Below, piece after piece: positions 43,015 to 52,439 of a DNA stretch of 64,000 nucleotides. This stretch comes from Hyperoodon ampullatus (Eukaryota > Chordata > Mammalia > Artiodactyla > Ziphiidae), in the NCBI GenBank assembly GCA_949752795.1, contig OX457061.1, positions 4,337,239 through 4,401,238 of the forward strand, in the 5' to 3' direction. A model generated the notes under the pieces. That model saw nothing but the letters and a program-made list of their open reading frames with translations, was not told the origin of the DNA and did no database searches. The position numbers and the translations under genes were made by a program. Numbering within the stretch: the first letter of the stretch is position 1; every line of letters begins with the position of its first letter.

Positions 43015-43275
43015 AGAATCAGCGGCAGAGTGTGGATTCTGGAGAGTCAGGCTCAGGTTTGAATCCTGGCTCCCCTACTTTGCCAATTCTGAGACTTTGG
43101 GGGCCGGTCATCTACACTGCTTGAGCCTCAATTTTCTCCTCTGTAAAATGGGAGAAATAATTCCTCTCTCACGAGGCTGCTGGGAGGATTAGCTTGAATG
43201 AGATGATGCCCATACGTCATTCAGCATGCTTTCTGACACAGAGCAGAGCCCTCAGTCAACTGCAGAATAATCTTT
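43015..43275 (+). mobile_element. MIR SINE, nearly full length
   Basis: 'gcagagtgtggattctggag', 'ggtttgaatcctggctcccc', 'gagcctcaattttctcctct', 'gtaaaatgggagaaataatt', 'gctgctgggaggattagctt' and tail 'gagccctcagtcaactgcag' span most of MIR in order. Confidence 0.9.
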
Positions 43276-43632
43276 ATTGTACAATTCCACGTCTAATTGC
43301 AAAAGAAATGAGCGAATCAGCTGCTCACGTGGCCACTGCGTAGCATGTAAGGTCAAGTTCACGTGTGCTCACGGTGTCAGGGGACAAACCTAGATCTTGA
43401 GGAAAGTCCCCAGTATGATCATTTATAGGACAATTAAGTCAGAATGGTCCTTCGTGATCAGCACAATTGTGTAAAGGGCTGAGAGTATTTGCCTCTCACT
43501 GTAGGCTGTAATCTAGTGGTGGAAAGTGGTACCCAAGACCCCCAGCCCAGTCTGAAGTCCCCCTCCCCAGAAGAGCACTCAGAGAACACAAGGGTGAGAT
43601 GTTAGGCAAATGCTCTTACCCATTTTTTGTTT
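43276..43632. other. Single-copy DNA, nothing recognised
   Basis: No gene or repeat is recognised. 'taattgcaaaagaaatgagc' near 43294 is AT-rich. Confidence 0.45.
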
Positions 43633-43648
43633 AAAAGTCAATAACTTA

Positions 43649-43860
43649 GGGCTTCCCTGGTGGCGCAGTGGTTGAGAGTCCACCTGCCAATGCAGGGGAC
43701 GCGGGTTCGTGCCCCGGTCCGGGAAGATCCCACATGCCACGGAGCGGCTGGGCCCGTGAGCCATGGCCGCTGAGCCTGCGCATCTGGAGCCTGTGCTCCG
43801 CAACGGGAGAGGCCACAACAGTGAGAGGCCCGCGTACCGCAAAAAAAAAAAAAAAAAAAA
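43649..43860 (+). mobile_element. CHR SINE, short form
   Basis: Forward short CHR element with perfect duplication 'aaaagtcaataactta' (43633-43648 and 43861-43876). It lies just upstream of an old L1 in the same orientation. Confidence 0.95.
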
Positions 43861-43877
43861 AAAAGTCAATAACTTAG

Positions 43878-44313
43878 GCACTCTTGTTCTTAGCAGCATT
43901 ATTCACAAGAGCCAAAAGGTAGAAGCAACCCAGGTGTTCACTGATGAATGAATGGATAAACAAAATGTATTCTATCTATACACTGGAATATTATTCAGCC
44001 ATAAAAAGGAAGGAATTTCTGATACCTGCTGCAACATGCATGAACCTCGAAAACATGTTAAGTGAAATAAGCCTGATACAAAAGGACAAATACTGTATGA
44101 TTCCATTTATATAGAGGCCTAGAGCAATCAAATCCAGAGGGACAGAAAGTAGAATGGTCATTGCCAGAGGCAGGGTGGGAGGGGAGAATGGAGAGTTCTC
44201 GTTACTGGGAACAGAGTTTCAGTTTGGGAAGATGAAAAAGTTCTGGAAATGGATGGTGATGGTGATGGCAATGGTTACACAACAGTGTGAATGTATCTCA
44301 CATACTTAAAAAT
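43878..44313 (+). mobile_element. Old L1 3' region (left of a SINE)
   Basis: 'gcattattcacaagagccaa', 'ttattcagccataaaaagga', 'gctgcaacatgcatgaacct', 'atactgtatgattccattta' and 'caatggttacacaacagtgt' are old L1 text. The element is interrupted by a CHR SINE. Confidence 0.88.
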
Positions 44314-44324
44314 GGTTAAGATGG

Positions 44325-44527
44325 GCTTCCCTGGTGGTGCAGTGGTTGGGAGTCCGCCTGCTGATGCAGGGGACGCGGGTTCGTGCCCCGGTCCGGGAGG
44401 ATCCCACATGCCGTGGAGCGGCTGGATCCGTGAGCCATGGCCGCTGAGCCTGTGCGTCCGGAGCCTGTGTTCTGCAATGGGAGAGGCCACAACAGTGAGA
44501 GACCCGCGTACCGCAAAAAAAAAAAAA
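44325..44527 (+). mobile_element. CHR SINE, short form, inside an L1
   Basis: Forward short CHR element with duplication 'ggttaagatgg' (44314-44324 and 44528-44538). The A-tail is only about 13 bases and several changes are present ('ggttgggagt', 'ctgctgatgc'). Confidence 0.94.
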
Positions 44528-44580
44528 GGTTAAGATGGTAAATGTTATGTGTATTTCACCACAGTTTTTTAAGGACCAAA
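44528..44580 (+). mobile_element. Old L1 3' end (right of the SINE)
   Basis: 'gtaaatgttatgtgtatttc' and 'accacagttttttaaggacc' complete the 3' UTR of the L1 at 43878. Confidence 0.8.
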
Positions 44581-45889
44581 AAGGCAATGACTTGCAAAAG
44601 TCAGTATTTTACCAGTAGCAACAAATGATTTGCATCACACCTCCTAGTGGATCCAAACCGTGCAGCTTTTCAGGAGATCACAGGCAGGACAGCCTTCCTG
44701 GGGGCAGGGGAGGGGGTGGGGAGGTGGGGGTGAGGGGTCGGGGCAGAGCCCAACCCCAGAGGACAGCAGGACGGGCTGGGGCGTGGATGTGTTGAGTGTG
44801 TGGGCTGCCGCTTTCTTTCTCTCTCGTTCCTCTTTCCTGGCACGTAACCAACCCATAATTAGGAAGATTCTCAAAGGAGAGAGAATACTTCCTGCCCAAA
44901 TGACAAGCTGTGGATTATGCTGATATCTTTCCAGATGTGGCATTTGTCTCCCTGGCAATGCTGCAGGTGGCTCTACATTTACAGGGCCGGAAAGCTCCAT
45001 CTGAGCGCCTTATCCTCACAAATACCTTCTTCCGTTGCTTGTGCTTACACTCAGGGCTTTCATTATCAAGCCGGCCCCCCTCTCTGTCAGAAACAGAATG
45101 GGGAAGGGGCCAGGGTGTCTCCAGAACCCAGGGAGGGGCCCAGTGGAGCCCTTCACCCAGGTGGCTTCCCAGCTCTCATCACCGGGTTGTCTAAGCATTT
45201 TACAGGTAAACCCTGGAGGGCCATTGTCATCTACCCAGGGCCCAGGGCAGAGCTGACACTCTATAAATGCCTGCTGATTCAATGGTTGATTGAATAAAAT
45301 GGGGAAATGGCCCAGAACTGCCACTGATTTCATGCAGTGTTATGGGTGCAAAATTCATGCTTTGCAGACCTAAATGAGTGATTTTCAAGTGTCAGTATCT
45401 ACCACTGAACCATGCTGAGGAGCATGTAACCTTCAGTCCTATTCTCAAGATAATGAGATAATGCTCTGATTTGAGCCCTACAGACCCATATAAGTGACAA
45501 CAACTGGCGTTTTGATAATATAATAATTCAAAATGAGCATCATTGTCTCATGAGGTTCACCAAGATGATCTGTTTCACATAAGATAGACACGGGCCTATT
45601 TTAAATAGAAAGATTTCTTTTTAATGAACATGAATGTCCATCAAAAACTCAGCCTTCATTTCAGGCTCCTGTCGATGGGGGGAGTTTCGATTGCTGGCTC
45701 AGTGGCTTCCTCCTCTCCCCGCTGTAGGGAAGTCAATGTCCCCATGTCCTTGAGAGTGAGAAGGGCCTCTCAGTCACGACCACTCAAAAGCAGGAGTCTA
45801 TCGCTCCACAAATATTAGCGCCTACTGTATGCTAGATGCCATTATAGCTGAGGGGATCAAGCAGATGTCGAACCTTTAGACAAAAGCTC
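44581..45889. other. Single-copy DNA with minor old-repeat scraps
   Basis: No gene is recognised; 80-126-codon frames on both strands overlap and are domain-free. 45190-45300 ('cattttacaggtaaaccctg', 'ctctataaatgcctgctgat') may be an old L2/MIR scrap. A GGGGAGG-rich stretch lies at 44700-44740. Confidence 0.4.
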
Positions 45890-45973
45890 TGGCTCTCCTG
45901 GAGTGGCTTTGCCATTTACCAGCTGTCAGACCTTGAGCAAATAACCTCCTTTTTTCCATCTTCAAAATGGAGA
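45890..45973 (+). mobile_element. MIR SINE fragment
   Basis: 'tttgccatttaccagctgtc', 'agaccttgagcaaataacct' and 'ttccatcttcaaaatggaga' are the MIR core. A CHR SINE interrupts or follows it. Confidence 0.75.
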
Positions 45974-45991
45974 GAACAAGAGTGTATTGTT

Positions 45992-46200
45992 GGGACTTCC
46001 CTGGTGGCGCTGTGGTTAAGAATCTGCCTGCTAATGCAGGGGACACGGGTTCGATCCCTGGTCCGGGAAGATCCCACATGCCGTGGAGCAGCTAAGCCCG
46101 TGCGCCACAACAAGAGAAGCCCCCACCCACCGCAACTAGAGAGAGCCCGTGCGCAGCAACAAAGATCCAACACAGCCACAAATAAATTTTTTTAAAAAGT
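45992..46200 (+). mobile_element. CHR SINE, long form with internal deletion
   Basis: Forward element that keeps the long-form 3' part ('cgcaactagagagagcccgt', 'aaagatccaacacagccaca') but has lost about 90 central bases between 'gcgccacaac' and 'aagagaagcccccacccacc'. The flanks 'gaacaagagtgtattgt' (45974-45990) and 'gaacaagtaaattgt' (46201-46215) look like a diverged duplication. Confidence 0.9.
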
Positions 46201-46534
46201 GAACAAGTAAATTGTGGTACGTACATACAATGGAATAGTATTCAGCCATAAAAAGAAGCAAAGTACTGATATATGCTATGATGTAAACATTATGCTAAGT
46301 AAAAGAAGCCAGACACAAAAGGCCACATATTATATGATTCCTTTTGTATGAAATACTCAGAATAGGCAAAGCCATAGAGACAGAAAGCAGATGAGTGGTT
46401 ACAGGAGATGGGGGTAGAGGGCAATGGAGAGTGACTACTTAATGGGTACAGGGTGTTCTTCCGGCGGGGATGAAGGGATTTTGAAACTAGAGGGAGGTGG
46501 TGGTTGAAAAACATGTGAATTGTGTCCTTTAAAT
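46201..46534 (+). mobile_element. Old L1 3' region (left of a hAT MITE)
   Basis: 'aattgtggtacgtacataca', 'atggaatagtattcagccat', 'aaggccacatattatatgat', 'aataggcaaagccatagaga' and 'tgagtggttacaggagatgg' are old L1 text. Confidence 0.88.
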
Positions 46535-46755
46535 CATTGGTCCCCAACCCTTTTGGCACCAGGGACTGGTTTCGTGGAAGATGGTTTTTCCACGGACGGG
46601 GGCGGGGGAATGGTTCAGGCAGCACCGGGAGCGACGGGGAGCGGCAGACGAAGCTTCACGATCGCTCGCCCGCCGCTCACCTCCCGCTCCGCGGACCGGT
46701 TCCTAACAGGCCTCCGACAGATACCTGTCCACGGCCTGGGGGTTGGGGACCCCTG
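46535..46755. mobile_element. 221-base hAT-like MITE inside an L1
   Basis: The ends are inverted repeats: left 'cattggtccccaaccc', right 'gggttggggacccctg' (16 bases, two mismatches). The target 'tttaaat' is duplicated (46528-46534, 46756-46762; 8 bases with one mismatch), as for hAT elements. The GC-rich centre 'cgctcgcccgccgctcacct' is typical of a known CpG-rich mammalian MITE whose name I cannot recall with certainty. No coding capacity. Confidence 0.88.
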
Positions 46756-46812
46756 TTTAAATGGTTAATTATATGTATGTGGATTTCACGTCAATGAAAA
46801 AAATCCAAGTAC
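46756..46812 (+). mobile_element. Old L1 3' end (right of the MITE)
   Basis: 'tttaaatggttaattatatg' and 'tatgtggatttcacgtcaat' finish the L1 3' UTR seen at 46201-46534. Confidence 0.85.
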
Positions 46813-46984
46813 AAAATAACCGAAGGTAAGGTTTATTATGCAAAATGATGCAACACAAGCTGTAACACAGATTTTTTTTTCTCGTTTGGATAAATTTTGC
46901 CAGTTGCAATCCCAACAAGATGCAAATACCATGCTGTCTGCCTGAGGATGGTTTCATGATCCATCCCATTTGTGATTTCTTGCT

Positions 46985-47128
46985 CCACATCTGGCTTCTT
47001 GGCTGGCTTGCAAGCTCCCCAAGAAAGGTCGGGGGCCTTTTCCGTCTTATTCCCTGTATTCCTAGCACCTAAGTTGGCCCCTGGCATGTAGTAAATGGCA
47101 AATACATGTGTGCTGAATAAGTGAATGA
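46985..47128 (+). mobile_element. L2 LINE 3' end
   Basis: 'gcaagctccccaagaaaggt', 'cttattccctgtattcctag', 'ggcccctggcatgtagtaaa' and terminal 'gtgctgaataagtgaatgac' are the L2 end. Confidence 0.8.
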
Positions 47129-47184
47129 CACCAGCAACTGAGCTTCACTTAGCCTGGGTGAAGGGTGGAGGGGACTCTGGGCCA

Positions 47185-47350
47185 TCTCTTCTCAACCTGG
47201 AATGGCCACGCCCATCATCTGGGACCTTGTTAAAAATGCAGATTCTGATTCATCAGCCTGGGGTGGGAGCTGGGATTCTGCATTGCCAAAAAGTGCGCAG
47301 GGATATGGATGCTGCTGGTCCACCAGCCACACTTGGAGGAACAAGAGTCC
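47185..47350. mobile_element. hAT-type MER fragment
   Basis: 'tctcaacctggaatggccac', 'catcatctgggaccttgtta', 'aaaatgcagattctgattca' and 'tcagcctggggtgggagctg' match a common mammalian hAT MITE. Exact family uncertain. Confidence 0.6.
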
Positions 47351-48274
47351 AGGCAAGCCAGACTCCAAGCCTTGTCACTGAAGAAAAAGTGCAGGTTTCC
47401 GTGTCAGATACCCAGGTGGTTTGTCTCCCCGGACCTCACTGCTCACTCGGCCTCCCAGCACAGAGGCACCTGAGCACTTCCTGGTCACCCCTGGGGAGGA
47501 TGATTAAGGCAATTGGCAACACTTTCCCATGATTCCATGGTAGGTAGGCTGTCATTTCAAGGAAAATACGTCCACCTCAATTCGGAACACTCGGTGTTCG
47601 ATGTCTTCTTATGTGTGGCGGGGGGAGGTGGGAGGAGAGTCTGTGTCCACCCCCCCCCGCCTCCGCAAAGAAACATGCTGTTCTTCTGCCTTTGTGTTGC
47701 TGAGCATGTAAACTCAGTTGGAATCACAGCTAATAAACAGGTCATCTTGTACTTCCAAAATAAAAACATGCCGTATTTCAGTGGAATAGCAACTGTATGT
47801 TACAAAGCTGTCAACTTCACTACAATTTCCCTGAAACTTGCACTGCAAAAAGATACCTTGTCACTCAGAGTTGAGTGCAGTTTTACTGAAATATCTCCTT
47901 GTCTGTGTAAATAATGAGTAGAATTGCATGAGACTATCTGGCCCCCAGCCTCCTTTCCCCCTGCTCCCAAAGAAACATGCAAATAGCAGATTTATGGGGT
48001 GAGATGGTCAACACTTCACTTTGAAAACAAAGGCAGGTGGTCCCACCAACCCTGGTGTTGTGTATTTAGGATGCAGAAGAGGGAGTGGGGGGTTAAGGGG
48101 CAAGGAGAGAAAGGTGATGGTGATGAAAACGGTGGTCTTTGCCAGCTTCCAATCAAGGAGGCTGGACTGTCACTCAACAGCTATTTTGAGAACACACACA
48201 GGTTGCATCAGAAAGTGCCAGATTTGGGAGATATTTGCTGAAGAAGAATGACCCAGACCCCAGAAAATGGCAGC
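47351..48274. other. Single-copy DNA with a G/C-rich hairpin
   Basis: No gene is recognised. A 15-base stem with one mismatch lies at 47617-47631 / 47647-47661 (G-rich left arm, C-rich right arm, 15-base loop). The 133-codon plus-strand frame through it is domain-free. Confidence 0.4.
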
Positions 48275-48495
48275 CCACACAGTCTGCAGGCTTCAAGACC
48301 TAGGTTCAAGAACCACTCTACCACCTGCCAATTGTGGGATTTTAAAGTCCCTTCACCTCTCTAAGCCTCAGGTGTCAGACTCTCAAATGACAACAGTAAT
48401 AATGATGGCTCCCGGGGTGGAAGCAAATGAGATGATGAATACAAAGGTGCTTTAAATCCTCAAGTGCGATCTAGTTGCTAATCATTATTGTCAGT
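48275..48495 (+). mobile_element. MIR SINE
   Basis: 'acctaggttcaagaaccact', 'cacctctctaagcctcaggt', 'gtaataatgatggctcccgg' and 'atgagatgatgaatacaaag' in MIR order. Confidence 0.75.
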
Positions 48496-48499
48496 ACTT

Positions 48500-48770
48500 A
48501 GTGGATAGAAATCAAGGCATGGGCTTTAGCGTCAGCCCAACTGAGGTTCGAATCTTGGCTCCACCACTCACCAGCAGTGTGACATCAGGCAAGTTTCTAT
48601 ACATCTCTGAGCCTCGGTTTCCTCATCTGTAAAGTGGAGATAACAGTAGTACCTACACTTGTGGGGTTATTGTGAGGATTTGATGCAAGAATGCACATTA
48701 AAACTACTACCTGGCCCATAGACAGAACCCAGGAAAAATGAGCTGTTATTATTGTTATTGCTGCTGCTGA
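48500..48770 (+). mobile_element. MIR SINE, nearly full length
   Basis: 'aggcatgggctttagcgtca', 'gaggttcgaatcttggctcc', 'gagcctcggtttcctcatct', 'gtaaagtggagataacagta' and 'gttattgtgaggatttgatg' cover most of the consensus. It lies in tandem orientation with the preceding MIR and runs into a trinucleotide repeat. Confidence 0.9.
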
Positions 48771-48962
48771 TGTTGATAGTGATATTTCCCACTGATGATA
48801 ATGATGGTGATGACAATGAGGATGATGTTGTTGCTGTTGATAATGATGTTGATGATGATGGTGTTGATCATGATGACGATGATGATGATGTTGATGATGA
48901 TGTTGATGATGGTGTTCATGATGATGGTGTTGATGATGATGATGATGATGATGATAGTGATA
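48765..48962. repeat. Degenerate (GAT/GTT)n trinucleotide array
   Basis: About 200 bases of GAT units with interspersed GTT, GGT and CAT. Because the period is 3, every frame stays open on both strands (Asp/Val, Met, or Ile/Asn runs). No start context or domain suggests a protein. It grew at the end of a MIR whose tail is ATT/GTT-rich. Confidence 0.95.
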
Positions 48963-49784
48963 TTCCCCATTCCTCCTGAGTGGTGATCTAGATCACTGCA
49001 TCATAGGATCAAGGAACAAGAGAGATGCAAGCCCTGGACATGTAGATTAGGGCATATTACCCAGAGTGAGAGTTGGAACTGTACCAAAGCTGATTTACAT
49101 GAGGATGAATCAGAGAGACTGAATAAAACCACAAAGAGTGGAATCTCTCAGCCCAGAGCTCAGAGGTGGAGGGAGAAAGAAGATGCTTCAGCTGCCTGGG
49201 TTGGCTTAATCAGGGGGCTTCCTGGAGGATGGAAGCCAAAGCCAGTGATTTAAGCAGGTGAAGGAAGAGGGAACATTGATCCTTTATGCCCCCACTGGAA
49301 GTCCCTTAGCATCCTCCTGGTCTTTGGGACCTAGAGCTGGACCCAGTGCAGATTGATCCATCATATTCAGCTTCTTCCTAAGCCTTTATTTAAGATTATT
49401 GACCATATCTCCCCGACCCTGCACAACAGAGAGGAACTTGGAGATTCTCTTTTCCCTGAGGTTCTGCGGTGCAGTGGCAATTACATTCTCCTAAAATAAA
49501 CACATTTGTATACCAAATGGTGTTCAGAGCCAGTTTGTTCCAGCTCACCAGAGCTGACTGTTAAACATTCAGGAATTTTGCAAGCCACTTGTTAAACACA
49601 GCCATTAATAAAATTAAAGTATATAGGCTTACAATTAAATAAGGTATATTAAAAACAAAGGCAATAAATACTTAAAACTCATCACTTCCCAATTATTTTA
49701 CTACATTTTACTATTACCTATACTCTTGAGATTTATTTACATCTATTACATCTGTATGGTGAAAATACTGTATACTCATTTCCC
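48963..49784. other. Single-copy and weakly repeat-like DNA
   Basis: 49280-49480 ('gggacctagagctggaccca', 'catatctccccgaccctgca') may be an old CR1/L3 scrap. 49600-49780 is AT-rich. No gene is recognised. Confidence 0.35.
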
Positions 49785-49990
49785 ACTCTCAGGGTGATCT
49801 TTCTAAAAGGAAATGTGATCATATCCCTTTCAATGGCTTCCCACTGACCTCAGACAAAATCCAGACTCATACCATGGCATTCAAGATTCCTCCCTCCAGA
49901 CCCACCTTTTGCCACGTCCTGCCTTGAATTTCAACCTGCAAATGCTGACTGTCTTTCTGTTCCTGGAATATATCATACCGTCCCTTTGCA
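49785..49990 (+). mobile_element. L2 LINE fragment
   Basis: 'gggtgatctttctaaaagga', 'tgatcatatccctttcaatg', 'gcttcccactgacctcagac', 'aaaatccagactcataccat' and 'gttcctggaatatatcatac' follow L2 order. Confidence 0.85.
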
Positions 49991-50109
49991 AAGAGGTGTG
50001 ATAAACACATGAGTAGTAGTATGTAAACAGCTAAGGGAGTGCTCAGAAAGCCGGTCCAGCTCCTGGGGAGACGCTGACCAGAGACGTTTTCATGATAACA
50101 GGATTTTTC

Positions 50110-50272
50110 ATCCTTTTTTTATGTATTGGGTGTTTAAAATAAGTATTACAGGCACATAGCACAAAATTCAGAAGATACAAAGGGTGTAAAATGAAGAGCA
50201 AGTCTTCCTCCCATTCCTGTCTCCCAAGAATCTCCCTCTCCCCGCCCCACCCCCCCAAGAGGCCACCTCTAT
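50110..50272 (-). mobile_element. Old L1 fragment, inverted (left of Tigger1)
   Basis: 'cacaaaattcagaagataca', 'aagggtgtaaaatgaagagc' and 'cctcccattcctgtctccca' are complement-strand old L1 3' text. Similar text resumes after the Tigger1 at about 51290. Confidence 0.55.
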
Positions 50273-50590
50273 AGGCAAACCTCATTTTATTGCACTGCAC
50301 AGATAGTGGGCTTTTTATAAATTGAAGGTTTGTGGCAAACTTGCGTCAAGCAAGTCTATCGGTGCCATTTTTCCAACAGTGTTTGCTTACTTTGTGTCTC
50401 TGTGTCACATTTTGATAATTCCCGCAAAATTTCAAACTTTTCCATTATTATTATATTTGTTACAGTGATCTGTGATCAGTGATCTTTGACGTTACTATTG
50501 CAAAAAGATTATGACCCGCTGAAGGCTCAGAGGACGCTTAGCGTTTTTTTTGCAATAAAGTATTTTTAAATTAAGGTATGTACAGTTTTT
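50273..50590 (+). mobile_element. Tigger1 DNA transposon, internally deleted (left part)
   Basis: 'ggcaaacctcattttattgc', 'attgaaggtttgtggcaaac', 'gatctgtgatcagtgatctt' are the Tigger1 5' end. At about 50500 it jumps to the 3' end ('aaaagattatgacccgctga', 'ttgcaataaagtatttttaa'), so the whole pogo-type transposase region is missing. It is then split by an L1. Confidence 0.93.
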
Positions 50591-51027
50591 GCAGCAACAT
50601 GGATGGACCTAGTGATTATGATACTAATAAAGGAAGCCAGACAGAGAAAGACAAATATCATATGATATCACTTATATGTGGAATCTAAAAAAAGAAATAC
50701 AAGTGAGCATATTTACAAAACAGAAATAGACCCACAGACATAGAAAACAAATTTATGGTTACCAAGGGGGAGAGGAGAGTGGGGAGGGATAAATTAGGAG
50801 TTTGGGATTAACATATATACACTACTATATATATAATACATAACCAACAAGGTCCTACTATATAGCACAGAGAACTATACTCAATATTTTGTAATAACCT
50901 ATAAGGGAAAAGAATCTGAAAAAGGATGTATATACATGTAAAACTGAATCACTTTGCTATATACCCTGAAACTAACACACCATTTTAATCAAATATACTT
51001 CAATTAAAAAATATATATAGTAAAAAG
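50591..51027 (+). mobile_element. L1 3' end inserted in Tigger1
   Basis: 'gcagcaacatggatggacct', 'tatgatatcacttatatgtg', 'aaatttatggttaccaaggg', 'ctaacacaccattttaatca' and 'aaatatacttcaattaaaaa'. The target duplication 'aaggtatgtacagttttt' / 'aaggtatgtacatttttt' (50573-50590 and 51028-51045) is Tigger1 sequence. Confidence 0.95.
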
Positions 51028-51210
51028 AAGGTATGTACATTTTTTAGACATAATGCTATTGCACACTTAATAGACTACAATATAGTGTAAACATAACTTT
51101 AATATGCACTGGAAAACAAAAAACTTCATGGGACTCCATTTGTTGTGATAGCCCCTTTATTGCCATAGTTTGGAACCAAACCAGCAATATCTCCAAGGTA
51201 TGCCTGTAGT
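51028..51210 (+). mobile_element. Tigger1 3' end (right part)
   Basis: 'gacataatgctattgcacac', 'ttaatagactacaatatagt', 'gtaaacataactttaatatg' and terminal 'tatctccaaggtatgcctg' followed by TA complete the transposon begun at 50273. The terminal inverted repeats pair (left 'ggcaaacctca', right 'aggtatgcctg' complement). Confidence 0.93.
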
Positions 51211-51214
51211 ATAA

Positions 51215-51600
51215 TTTTTGGATTACCCTCATAACATGAATTTTAAAATAGGGGTGGGGGGAACCATCTAGAATATCCATGCCCTACATATAATTGTTAC
51301 CACTTTTCATTTTTCAGAGTGCCCTTCCAGGCCCTCTTCATGGACAAGGATAATTTTTGCAAAACTATAACCAAACCAGAGGTATAATTTTGTGTCCTGC
51401 TTCTCCCCCAACTTTTCATTATATCATGAGCATGTTCCCCACTGCTTGACCTCTTCATAATTATCACTTTTACTTGTGATAGCATTAAAGTCTCCAATTT
51501 GAAATATAGAATGATGGAAATAAAGAGATGGGGACCAATATCTTTAAAAAGTTGTATTCTTTTCTGAATGTTCTCTCTATAAAAATCACTCTGCATATAT
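51215..51600 (-). mobile_element. Old L1 fragment, inverted (right of Tigger1), uncertain
   Basis: 'ttcattatatcatgagcatg', 'ttccccactgcttgacctct' and 'tcataattatcacttttact' look like complement-strand old L1 text. The identification is weak. Confidence 0.35.
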
Positions 51601-51717
51601 CTTCATGCCATGAAAAAAGAAATGGAGGTACAAATGCTTTCTTGCAGCAAGAGTGGGAAATGCTCGTTTAATTGACTCAGATCAACTGACCAACGCAACT
51701 GTATTTGGCCCAACCCT

Positions 51718-52131
51718 ACTATAGTGCATTGAATGGTGGTCCCCCCCAGAAAGATATGTCCCCAGAACTTGTGGCTGTGACCTTATTTGGAAAATGAGTC
51801 TTTGCAGATGTAGTTAAATGAAGGCTCTTGAGATGAGATTTAGGACGCAGACCCTAAATCCGATGAAAAGTGTCCTTACGAGAAAGAACAGGAAAAGACA
51901 GACACAGAGGAGAAGGTCATGTGACCATGGAGGCAGAGACTGGAGTGACTGGGTCACAAGCCAAGGAACACCTGAGCCACCAGAAGCTGGAAGATTCGAG
52001 GAAGGATTCTCAAGGCAACACCGTAATTTCCGACTTCTGGTCTCCAGAACTATGAGAGAATCTATTTCTGTTGTTTAAAGCCATCCAGTGTGTGATATAG
52101 CTCGTTACGGCGGCCAGAGGAAATGAACACA
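51718..52131 (+). mobile_element. MLT1-type MaLR LTR
   Basis: Nearly complete LTR: 'atagtgcattgaatggtggt', 'agaaagatatgtccccagaa', 'tgtgaccttatttggaaaat', 'gagtctttgcagatgtagtt', 'caagccaaggaacacctgag', 'ccaccagaagctggaagatt' and 'gttacggcggccagaggaaa'. Confidence 0.93.
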
Positions 52132-52439
52132 CCTCCCAAATCCATAATCAGACTGTCCTCTCTTCATTCCCTGGATTCTCTCTGGGAATGATCGTCTGCT
52201 GCTGAGGGATGGTGAACCCAAGCCTCATGGTCTGCTTGTTGTGCAAATACCCTCCAGTAACAAAAAACTCAGGTTCCCCAGCATAAAAATCCCAGTTGAT
52301 GGAATCTATATCAAGGTGAACGCTTTCTTCCTTTTTTTCACTAGTCTAGTGGACAGTGGGTGCTGATGAAGTCATTAGCCGAAATCACCAAGCTGAAATC
52401 ACCAAGCAAGGGGTTGAAATGAAGGAGGAGGGCCCTGGG
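52132..52439. other. Single-copy DNA, nothing recognised
   Basis: No gene or repeat is recognised. A tandem 'gccgaaatcaccaagctgaa' / 'atcaccaagcaagg' partial repeat lies at about 52377-52410. Confidence 0.45.

Noticed and set aside
46620..46740. CpG-rich stretch considered as a CpG-island promoter
   Set aside because: It is only about 120 bases and lies within a MITE with clear inverted ends.
48752..48986. Asp/Val-rich and Met/Ile-rich open frames
   Set aside because: They are readings of a trinucleotide repeat; period 3 keeps every frame open. No start context or domain.
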